This document shows positions 16,301-22,384 of a stretch of DNA of 22,384 bases, in pieces. The stretch's first letter is position 1. Each line of letters begins with the position of its first letter. Under the pieces are notes generated by a model. The model was not told the DNA's origin. It made no database searches and saw only the letters and a program-made list of their open reading frames with translations. The position numbers and the translations under genes were made by a program. Location of the stretch: positions 1 through 22,384 of the forward strand of contig SUVZ01000015.1 in assembly GCA_015061765.1 (NCBI GenBank), written 5' to 3'. Source of the DNA: Lentisphaerota bacterium (lineage in GTDB: Bacteria > Verrucomicrobiota > Kiritimatiellia > RFP12 > UBA1067).

Positions 16301-19300
16301 CGGCGTATTCAACGTTCTCTTCAATCGGATATGCTTCATAAGTACCGCCTGCAATCTCGAGAAGACCCGTCTCTGTACCCTGACGACCATAGATCGTGGT
16401 GATGACCTTGTCTGCAGACTTAACAGTGTTGCCAGCAGTCGTAACCGAGACAGACATTCCACCAGTCTTAGTTACACCATTAACCGTGGTAGGCTGACCA
16501 GCAGCGCCGATCGTACCCATTACCGAACCGGCCTTGTTGTTCGAAGAACCGGTAGAGGTGATGGTGTTGTCGGAAACTGTGCTGTTGACAATAATAACAT
16601 CCGTCCAGGCAGAGCAGCTGCCGTGACCGATAATACCGCCCGCAGAACCCTTGCCCGTAATCGTGGAATCCGTCACAGAGCAACCGTCAATTGTGAGTGT
16701 CATGAAGACAGGACCGTCATTGCCGCTATAACCGCCCGCCATACCGATAAGGCCGCCGGTCCAGTGCCCGCCCTTCACGGTGGAGTTCTTAAGATGGCAA
16801 TTATTAAGCGTAATCGTCTCGCTCGCCTGCGGATAGCCGATGAACGCGCCGACGCCGACAGTACCCTTGGAATCATTCTCATCGTTGACGATGGTCGAAT
16901 CGGCGATCGTAAGATCGTTGATGACAAGGCCCGACTTGCCCGCCCACGTGCCGGCGAAAAGCATATCGTTAAGACCCTTGATCGTCTTGTTGTTGCCGTT
17001 AACGGTCACAAACGGATAACCGGAAGCAGAAACCGTGACAGGATTCCAAGCTGTTCCCGTAAGGTCGATGTCGGAAAGGATTTCAACCGTGACATTGCCC
17101 GTACCGGCAGCCGCAGCGTCAAGAGCGGCCTGAAGCGTCGCATAGTAGCTGTCACCGATCTTGGCGACCTTGGTGTAGTTCACCGGAACACTGTTCACAA
17201 GAACCTTCGCACCGTCACCGAAGAGGTCAAAAGCATTCTCGCTTGTGATAGCCTGACCATTATACGTGCACTCGTTAAACGCAAGCTCATTATCGGCAAC
17301 CTTAGAACAATCAAACGCGTAATCATCCGAGAACGAGCAATCCTTGAATGTCGTCGCCTGATAAGGACGGCAATAAGCATAACCGTTGCCCTTAGCGAAT
17401 GTACAAGTATCGAAGACTACAGCCTTGTGCACATCAGAGAAGCTGGTCCAGCCGTTGAGCTCAGTGTTCTTGATGGTAACCGTATAGTCCTTGCTGCCGG
17501 CATCGGAGTTGAACGTGTAAATGACATCCTGGAACTTGCAGTTGTCAATTACTACATCGCCGTTTGCGTCAGGCATGAACACGCCGCGCATCGCACCGGC
17601 AATTGTGAGATTTTTGACCTCGCCGCCCCTCATGGCAATGGCGCAATCCCATGTCGCATTTGCGCCATTGATCGTAAGCGTCTTGCCGTTGCCGTCGAGA
17701 ACATCACCAGCCTCAACGACGATACCAGCCTTACCGTAACCACTGCTCTGGGTGGCGGTAGCCGTAATGTCGTTAGCAAGAACAACATAGGCATTATCTT
17801 CTGCAAGCGCGGCAATCAACTGTTCGTAAGTAGAAACCGTAGTCGGAACACGCTCAGCAGTGAAGCCTTCCTGCGCATCGATGTTCTTTGCGTAGATGTA
17901 GTTCTTGACACCCGCGTTAAGCGTATTGCCCTTAGCTTCGACGCTGAGAACGTTTTCAGCCGTGTAAGAGCGAAGGTCAACCTCACCTGCGGCAGTGTTG
18001 TTATTGAAGGTGATGCTTTCGGAGGCGGAAGCATAGACGTTAGCATTCAAGGTATTGTCCGTAATCGCAACAGACTTGACATCCTTGCCGCCTTCATTAT
18101 CGGAGATTGCACGTCTCGTACCCGTGAGAGTGGAGTTCTTAACGACAATCTCAGCTGCCGCCAAATCAGCTGCGCTTGCACCTTCACCGAAGATGATGCC
18201 GTACTTCGCGCTGCCGACAACCGTAATACCGTCAACCGTGAGGCTCTTCTTGGCGGATATCACGCGCTGAGCACCAGTCGCTTCGCTGATATCAACGGTA
18301 AGGTTATTAACCGTTGCATTTTCCTCAAAGCGGAAAATCGTGTTCCAGTTGCTGTCATTGACAGTACCGGTGAACTTGAGGGTGTGGCCATTACCGTTAA
18401 TCGTCACCGACTCCTTGAACTGCGAGTGAGAACCGCCCGTTGCATAATCGCGACAATCCCACTTGTAGTCAATCGTGACATCAGAGAGGATTTCAATCGT
18501 GCAACCTTCCGTCGCCGCCTTGAAGGCGTCAACAAGGTTCGTGTAATAGCCCGCACCAATCTTAGCTACAGCCTTGGCGACGGTGTATACACCGCTGACC
18601 TCGTTAACTACATATCCCTCATCCAAATAAGCTGTCGGATTTGCATTGAAGTTTCCGCCAGCGATGTTCAACTCGGCCTTTTCAACAGTAGTATCGTTAA
18701 GCACCCATGCGTCCATGCCTCCGCGGAAAATACCGCCAGTAACATTGATGACAGATGCACCAACATAGCCGCTTTCATTCTTGTTGTTCTGGGCAGTAAG
18801 CACATAGAAATTGCTATTATTGCCAACCGTACCATCGTTATTTGCAATCCATTCACCGCCGAAGACGTTGATCGAGCCGCCAGAGGTCATAGCGATAAAG
18901 CCGCCCTTCACGCCCTTACCATAACCACCGTATACATTAACAACACCGCCGCCGCATGCGCCGACAAGACAGCCATTGTAACTATCGGTACCATTCATGT
19001 AGATTTCGGCACCGTCATAAATGTTGACGGTTGAAGCAACGCACTCAATTCCAAGATAGCTGTTCTTACCAGTAATTTTGGTTCCTGCTTTAACATTCAA
19101 CTCCGTACCACCACGAATCTTCAGAACAGAACCATTGGAATTATTACCGATTACATTGACATTTTCAAGGTTAACGATAATCTTCTGCGTACTAGCACTA
19201 GATGTGCAAATCGCACAATATGCTGTAGAACCAGCATCCATCGTACCATTTTGAAGAGTAATAGCGTTTGCCTTAGATCCTTCGTTCTTAAAGAGCATCA

Positions 19301-21380
19301 AATAGTCATTAACGGCACCATTCTGAGTAATCGTGAACCCGTTGAGATTAATCGTAAAGCTCTTGTCGCCAACATAATAAAGGCCTTCGTACCAACTACC
19401 GCCGCTTGATGTGCGATTTGCTTCCGTAAAGGTCTCGTTAGCAATAAGCATAATAACGCCGCCATCAGCAACAGCCGCGACAGCATCCTTCAAGGTAACA
19501 TACTTAACGCCATTGACCACTGCAACTGCATAGTTACCGTAAACGCCAGAAGCGGGAAGATTTGCGTCATTGAGAGTGACGACGACCTTGCCGGTAGGAG
19601 CAGTGGGCATCGTACCGTTCTCTTTATATTCAACAGTGCCGATTGCGCACCAGAGGCCATCGGTGTTTTCGGCCGTCATCGTATTGGAGCCCGAGAATGT
19701 CAAAGTACCGTCCACGCTCGCTTTACGGACAACAACAGGTATAAAGGCCGTGACCTTACAATCGGTGATTTCCGCATTATTGTCATATTGCGCGTCCAAA
19801 CGAATACCCATCGTCTCAACATCAAGATCGCAGTTCTTGATCGTCGTTCCCTGAACAGTCCCCATCGCGAAACCGCCAAGTGAATCAGTCACATCCACAT
19901 TATCCAGATTGACGTTCCAACCGGCGGTATTCTGCAAGAAAGAGTGCAGGCCGGAACCGGTACAATCTTTAACGAGAATATTGTTTGCACTCTTCAAGCG
20001 CACCGCAACAACAGCATAACCCGCAGAAGCGATATCCGCCGTACCGATGAAAGAACAGTTCTCAATCGTGATGTTATTCGGATAATAATTTGTTTCAACA
20101 GACTTGATGAAGTCATGACTAATCTTATCTGTCACAAACTGGAAATTCTTAATCACCAATGTGCTGGCGGCATCCTTTCCGGCACGTGCGGTAATATTGA
20201 TGCTGCCGGTCATCTTTTGATTATTACCATCAATCACAAAACTGACGTCTTTAGTCTGCGTAAATGTAATCGTTTCCGCGCACTCGGCCAAAAGCGTAAT
20301 CGTCTCGCCGTCCTTAACAGCATCAATCGCCGCCTGAAGCGTGGCGTAACCCTTCTCACCAATCTTGGCGACAGGCTGAGCAACCGTAACGCCGTCAGCA
20401 GTGAAGTTGTTCTTATTCAGTATGACGCCCTCTGGCAATTCAACTGTTTCAGTGGAGTTATGAAGCAAGGTCACCGTACTGCCGGAGGTGGCAACTGCCG
20501 CAGCCTGTGCGACCGTCGTGTAGATCTTGCCGTCGACCAGAACGCCGCAAGCGCCGTCGTCATTCTTGCAGGTAGGAGCGACATCGGAAGTGACCGCCAC
20601 TCCGTTGGGAGCGCCATCAAGGTCGAGCTCAAACGTACCCGTGGGAGAATAGGTATTAGCCTCAAGATTCACACTTTCGCCGTATGTAAGGACGATTGCA
20701 GGCTTGTCAGTAACCGCAGAAAAATTGCTATTTTTGACCGTCAGCTCCGTAGTCTTGGCGGCTCCCTCGGCATACATCTTAATGCCGCGATAATCGTCAA
20801 AGGTACACTCGTCGACAATACAGTTCACATCGCCATACGCCCAAAGACCGTACTTATCCCAAGACCGCTTGAAGATACACTTCGTAAAGGTTACCGTTCC
20901 AGAAGAGGCATAAGCACCATTGGAGAATGTGCAGTTGGTGTAATTCACAGCCTTCACATCGTAAACGCCAAAGGCAGTATTCATAAAGCCAGCATTGGTG
21001 ATGAAACCACCCTGCGACTTGCTGAGCGTCAGATCCTGAAAGTTGACCGTCTTGCCGGTAGCGGTGATATAGCCCTGAACCTCGAGATAAATTTCGGCAT
21101 CCGTATCCTTGCCGACGAACGTGATGGAACTGTAACTTCCGGAGAGCGAAGTATTGAGCGTTACCTTCTCGTGAATCTCAACCGTCACATCGCCGGTCAT
21201 CGCCTTCGCCGCCGTAAGGGCCTCTGCAAAGGTCTTGTAGCCCTGCTCACCGATAACCGCAACGGCATCAGTATTGTCGACCTTGGCGACATTTGCCGCA
21301 GCAATAGGTGCAGTAAACGCGAAAACGACCACAAAAGCGACCATAAACGCACTCATATACTTGCTTATCATCATCTTCAT
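13344..21380 (-). CDS. Giant secreted repeat protein 2 (2,678 aa), adhesin-like
   Basis: A signal peptide (MKMMISKYMSAFMVAFVVVF then AFTAPIAA) is cut before ANVAK, the same junction as in giant 1. Nine modules of the type VAKIG..YATLQAAIDA..G.TVTLL.. follow, near nt 21245, 20515, 20350, 19505, 18550, 17830, 17140, 16210 and 14215. They alternate with beta-helix-like sequence rich in Asn, Thr, Gly and Val (NCTFSNG, IKNCDLDVETMG, VNVYGGYGKG, INVFGGEW). Several stretches end in GG.F..NP..Y...GYV, as in other gut-type repeat adhesins. Two CYLAG domains lie at residues about 2027-2152 and 2209-2351. The last ~80 residues form a tail ending DYRFFTGGVIK, related to that of giant 1. No catalytic site, LPXTG or autotransporter barrel was seen, so how it is anchored or exported past the outer membrane is unknown. 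AGGAA precedes the ATG. It ends in TAA. Confidence 0.9.
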   Translation of the reverse strand: MKMMISKYMSAFMVAFVVVFAFTAPIAAANVAKVDNTDAVAVIGEQGYKTFAEALTAAKAMTGDVTVEIHEKVTLNTSLSGSYSSITFVGKDTDAEIYLEVQGYITATGKTVNFQDLTLSKSQGGFITNAGFMNTAFGVYDVKAVNYTNCTFSNGAYASSGTVTFTKCIFKRSWDKYGLWAYGDVNCIVDECTFDDYRGIKMYAEGAAKTTELTVKNSNFSAVTDKPAIVLTYGESVNLEANTYSPTGTFELDLDGAPNGVAVTSDVAPTCKNDDGACGVLVDGKIYTTVAQAAAVATSGSTVTLLHNSTETVELPEGVILNKNNFTADGVTVAQPVAKIGEKGYATLQAAIDAVKDGETITLLAECAETITFTQTKDVSFVIDGNNQKMTGSINITARAGKDAASTLVIKNFQFVTDKISHDFIKSVETNYYPNNITIENCSFIGTADIASAGYAVVAVRLKSANNILVKDCTGSGLHSFLQNTAGWNVNLDNVDVTDSLGGFAMGTVQGTTIKNCDLDVETMGIRLDAQYDNNAEITDCKVTAFIPVVVRKASVDGTLTFSGSNTMTAENTDGLWCAIGTVEYKENGTMPTAPTGKVVVTLNDANLPASGVYGNYAVAVVNGVKYVTLKDAVAAVADGGVIMLIANETFTEANRTSSGGSWYEGLYYVGDKSFTINLNGFTITQNGAVNDYLMLFKNEGSKANAITLQNGTMDAGSTAYCAICTSSASTQKIIVNLENVNVIGNNSNGSVLKIRGGTELNVKAGTKITGKNSYLGIECVASTVNIYDGAEIYMNGTDSYNGCLVGACGGGVVNVYGGYGKGVKGGFIAMTSGGSINVFGGEWIANNDGTVGNNSNFYVLTAQNNKNESGYVGASVINVTGGIFRGGMDAWVLNDTTVEKAELNIAGGNFNANPTAYLDEGYVVNEVSGVYTVAKAVAKIGAGYYTNLVDAFKAATEGCTIEILSDVTIDYKWDCRDYATGGSHSQFKESVTINGNGHTLKFTGTVNDSNWNTIFRFEENATVNNLTVDISEATGAQRVISAKKSLTVDGITVVGSAKYGIIFGEGASAADLAAAEIVVKNSTLTGTRRAISDNEGGKDVKSVAITDNTLNANVYASASESITFNNNTAAGEVDLRSYTAENVLSVEAKGNTLNAGVKNYIYAKNIDAQEGFTAERVPTTVSTYEQLIAALAEDNAYVVLANDITATATQSSGYGKAGIVVEAGDVLDGNGKTLTINGANATWDCAIAMRGGEVKNLTIAGAMRGVFMPDANGDVVIDNCKFQDVIYTFNSDAGSKDYTVTIKNTELNGWTSFSDVHKAVVFDTCTFAKGNGYAYCRPYQATTFKDCSFSDDYAFDCSKVADNELAFNECTYNGQAITSENAFDLFGDGAKVLVNSVPVNYTKVAKIGDSYYATLQAALDAAAAGTGNVTVEILSDIDLTGTAWNPVTVSASGYPFVTVNGNNKTIKGLNDMLFAGTWAGKSGLVINDLTIADSTIVNDENDSKGTVGVGAFIGYPQASETITLNNCHLKNSTVKGGHWTGGLIGMAGGYSGNDGPVFMTLTIDGCSVTDSTITGKGSAGGIIGHGSCSAWTDVIIVNSTVSDNTITSTGSSNNKAGSVMGTIGAAGQPTTVNGVTKTGGMSVSVTTAGNTVKSADKVITTIYGRQGTETGLLEIAGGTYEAYPIEENVEYAAPKDGYIIFENADGKYGVKEGTYVAQINGVKYETLASALAAAQNDAVVELLWAEGNAPIAMNGSVYGNKTVTITGTAEVDWSKGWLFVGRGGVGNGTVIFDNANLESASDNASTGIHVSGREKDTNNKYDGTVVINNSTIELDYLIDKGAITMTNSTLTVKNGFAVGGRPAHETESGADATATFDLTNGSTLIVNNHNGQGLGYEAIGIMNIDGTSTFKCTQSFLVTGKGALNVAKGGKVEFTGAVKTLTVNGALASAGDVFADIVAGENADIEISGGVYTQDVNEWCVEGHVALKNFSDKYVVGVAPTATIENLGATVVPAGEWKDTSFREGEEDMPLPFVMKYVADESAEAGAASPYAEWYGDFVISFEGLANGKFSTEGCYLAGYYGSFGWVKVPVDGLMDTIEEGVRYPVMLGVNPSWGQKYEYICSGVDTFLCAMYLPESVLEANPNLKVKLELCVVDNSAGGSAAQQALATTDSPYAYQSAVKEFGAQDFIDVELPEVEVVDIKDTLTDSDPDLTFALNFAIKDSDKLTEAYLEKLFAKYGDYYTDYVLTISGLSQESVTFNANGDADGYLAGQYDKWSENWVSVPFDDVTVENGQSLYIMEYAAKLMNKQGLRFTLREVAEIVQNFDCGVYFTPEFLAANPDLKVDLELKVFTEDESGNKINDISVATNEFDKDDFGVAAVVAEDKQTRYFASLADAVAAADADDTVMLLADISSDDTLTISEDITVDLNGKTVSGNFIVKAGATVEIKSGKIDNDNNSVSAIQSFGNLTLTDVEAESARHVVRVEGGKTVINGGIYKVTPESAMTLHTVNVSDGGEVEINGGKFVGPNGTIADSGSAVNIQAGSKGTINGGNFSGGKLNTLASSAALTVMGGIYDQDPAKYLPAGYATYMEGAGFGVMKCIILDIKVVDSKPVIGYAESDTVDGGALILKATSTLDGTVTWTTITWTKDGELSTADTVKDWVKPAGDYRFFTGGVIK
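14330..14755 (-). other. CYLAG domain copy in giant 2 (C-terminal copy)
   Basis: Motif order: LTFALNFAIKDSD, YYTDYVLTISGLSQESVTF, GYLAGQYDKWSENWVSVP, LREVAEIVQNFDCGVYF and FLAANPDLKVDLEL. The Cys of CYLAG is replaced by Gly here. Confidence 0.65.
14925..15300 (-). other. CYLAG domain copy in giant 2 (N-terminal copy)
   Basis: Motif order: LPFVMKYVADE, WYGDFVISFEGLANGKF, CYLAGYYGSFGWVKVPVDG, VRYPVMLG, YEYICSGVDTFLCAMYL and VLEANPNLKVKLEL. It is closest to the C-terminal copy of giant 1. Confidence 0.7.
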
Positions 21381-21426
21381 TTTCCTATTCCTTTTTATTT
21401 TCTGGGCATGACAACCCTAAAACGAG

Positions 21427-21483
21427 CCGCGTATGATACCATAACTGAAACTCAAATACCATACTAAAACTGCTTTTTTTTTT
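21427..21483 (-). promoter_or_regulatory. Promoter block of giant gene 2 (shared with giant gene 1)
   Basis: On the minus strand: A10 tract, 8 nt, AGTATGGTATTT, 19 nt ending TTATGGTATC, then ATACGCGG. TATCAT (21433-21438) fits a -10 with TG extension and TGGTAT (21456-21461) lies at -35 with a 17-nt spacer. By hand count 44 of 57 positions equal the giant gene 1 block, without any gap. The predicted leader is about 46 nt with AAAAAGGAATAGGAAA before the ATG. Confidence 0.7.
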
Positions 21484-21646
21484 GTGCTAAATTCAATATT
21501 TTGAAGTTTTAACTCTTTGCGTTTTTTCGGGGGTTAACGCAACTTATGCGCCATTCTAAACCTTCAAAATTTTTTCAGTGATTTTCGGATATCCTCCTGT
21601 GAAACGCCATGTTCGTGCACTGGCAAGACAAATCGGGGTACACCCC

Positions 21647-21655
21647 TGCTATAAT
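21647..21655 (+). promoter_or_regulatory. Orphan consensus extended -10 on the plus strand
   Basis: TGCTATAAT matches the extended -10 consensus completely, but no good -35 and no credible reading frame follow it. It could start a small RNA or be chance. Confidence 0.3.
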
Positions 21656-22176
21656 TAACCTAAAAACAGCAGTTGAAATTTGCGGGTATTGCCATATCAC
21701 GTGCAAAGTCGTGAAGAGTACAGAGCTTTCCATGCAATATAATATGCTATGGCATACAAGGCTAAACACAGTTCAATCTTCACATACAGAACATACCTTT
21801 CCCTTGCCATTGCAATCCTCACTATCTCCGCATTCAGATTAAGGCAGAAAGCACGGCTGAAAGCCATACCTTCATTGACCATTGCAATCTCAAGGTAATG
21901 TCTTTCCGCAAAAGATCCAATATATCGGCTTTCCGTCCGAAATCGCCTATTGTGAATGAATGATAACCGTATCCTGATGAATTTTACGTTGTAATTACGG
22001 CAAAGCATATTTCACATTGACAGATGATTTTTATTCTAAATGTTCCTGCACCACCCGCAACATGCCGCTTGCAAACCCGTGTAGTGAATGCTTTCGTTCT
22101 GAACTCCTGACAATACCAGATCTTTTCGTTCAACTCCGGAAACCCACCTGCAAAAAATCCACCTGCGAAAAAAAAA

Positions 22177-22239
22177 TCCAATCGTGGGAATGTCCTCCCG
22201 TGGAAAAGTCCTCCCGTGGAAAAGTCCAATCGTATAAAG
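22177..22239. repeat. 16-bp tandem repeat, four units
   Basis: Units start at 22177, 22193, 22209 and 22225. The two middle units are identical (TCCTCCCGTGGAAAAG); the outer two carry TCCAATCGT instead of TCCTCCCGT. More degenerate related units (CCACCTGC plus an A run) extend left to about 22143. It lies about 60 bp before the plus-strand promoter. Confidence 0.75.
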
Positions 22240-22266
22240 TCGAGTCAAAAACCCTACACCAGCCCT

Positions 22267-22295
22267 CATGAGAATCAGTCCGAACCATATTCTCA
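22267..22295. repeat. 29-bp inverted-repeat element, copy 2
   Basis: Arms TGAGAAT / ATTCTCA with the same AGTCCGAACC centre as copy 1 at 12834-12862. The last base directly precedes the -35 hexamer of the plus-strand promoter, an operator-like position. Confidence 0.7.
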
Positions 22296-22324
22296 TTGAC
22301 TTCGCGAGGGGGATGTGGTATCTT
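22296..22324 (+). promoter_or_regulatory. Sigma-70 promoter of the plus-strand gene at 22335
   Basis: TTGACT (22296-22301), a 17-nt spacer ending in TGTGG, and TATCTT (22319-22324) form a strong extended promoter. The predicted +1 is about 22331, four bases before the ATG. Confidence 0.7.
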
Positions 22325-22334
22325 TCCCGCCGCT

Positions 22335-22384
22335 ATGGACAAAGCAGTGAAACGCCACATATTGAAGAAAAGGATCGTCCTCGC
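22335..22384 (+). CDS. Start of an unidentified plus-strand gene (cut by window end)
   Basis: ATG 22335-22337 opens a frame reading MDKAVKRHILKKRIVL up to the right edge. Only about 16 codons are visible, so no family can be named; the basic start followed by hydrophobic residues would suit a membrane-inserted N-terminus. The strong promoter ending 10 nt upstream supports a real, leaderless or nearly leaderless gene. Confidence 0.55.
   Translation, partial: MDKAVKRHILKKRIVL

Larger units (their letters stand above)
21484..22266. other. Intergenic region without a convincing gene
   Basis: About 780 nt. Short frames exist on both strands but none has protein-like composition or a start signal. 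It contains an orphan extended -10 on plus (21647-21655), an imperfect direct repeat of about 27 nt (near 21790-21817 and 21867-21893, both containing CCATTGCAATC) and a 16-bp tandem repeat (22177-22239). It may hold remnants of a decayed gene or a small RNA. Confidence 0.55.

Noticed and set aside
15786..19034. Very long open frame (over 1,000 codons) on the plus strand, antisense to giant gene 2
   Set aside because: It mirrors giant gene 2, which uses few TTA, CTA and TCA codons, so antisense stops are rare. The translation is rich in Arg, Asn and Ile, has no domains and no start signal.
21697..22008. 103-codon minus-strand frame in the right intergenic region
   Set aside because: Arg/Ile/Tyr-rich translation without a family match, start signal or operon context; it may be a decayed gene but cannot be supported.
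22177..22239. CRISPR array
   Set aside because: The units are 16 bp and contiguous with no spacers, so this is a plain tandem repeat.
21984..22360. Several overlapping minus-strand short frames rich in Phe and Gly
   Set aside because: They are translations of the 16-bp tandem repeat and T runs in different phases.

Overview
The window looks like a chromosome segment from a Gram-negative bacterium, most likely of the Verrucomicrobiota/Kiritimatiellia (PVC) type. That placement is inferred from the giant signal-peptide-bearing beta-helix repeat proteins, their C-terminal tails and the threonyl-tRNA synthetase without a TGS domain; no rRNA or other decisive marker is present. Almost everything is read from the minus strand; only a gene start at the extreme right end (22335) is on plus.

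Left part (1-6512) is housekeeping. From the left edge: thrS (5' part only), an intrinsic terminator, infA, tRNA-Asn(GTT), then a three-gene unit htpX > sigma-70-like factor > 104-aa unknown protein joined by overlapping reading frames, then ruvB > pth, then an SLC6/NSS-type sodium symporter. Most of these units carry an extended or near-consensus -10 box only 7-12 nt before the ATG, so several mRNAs look leaderless or nearly so.

Middle and right part (6646-21483) is accessory and holds two very large secreted repeat proteins. Giant 1 (6702-12434) is one reading frame of 1,911 codons interrupted by an in-frame TAG at codon 280. Giant 2 (13344-21380) is an intact 2,678-aa protein. Both have a signal peptide, repeated modules of the form 'VAKIG..xYATLQAAIDAA..GDTVxLLxDI' alternating with beta-helix-like stretches, two copies each of a domain I do not recognise (CYLAGxYxxFGW signature), and a related C-terminal tail. 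They also share a 57-bp promoter block with identical internal spacing (A10 tract, AGYATGGTATTT, -10 box followed by ACGCGG), 44 of 57 positions identical by hand count. A 74-aa two-helix membrane protein lies between them. The most likely reading is a co-regulated pair of cell-surface or secreted adhesin-like proteins.

Two intergenic stretches (about 12528-13029 and 21484-22334) contain no convincing gene but hold regulatory-looking structure: paired palindromes, an almost identical 29-bp inverted-repeat element present once in each stretch, a 16-bp tandem repeat, and a canonical sigma-70 promoter that abuts the second 29-bp element and drives the plus-strand gene at 22335.
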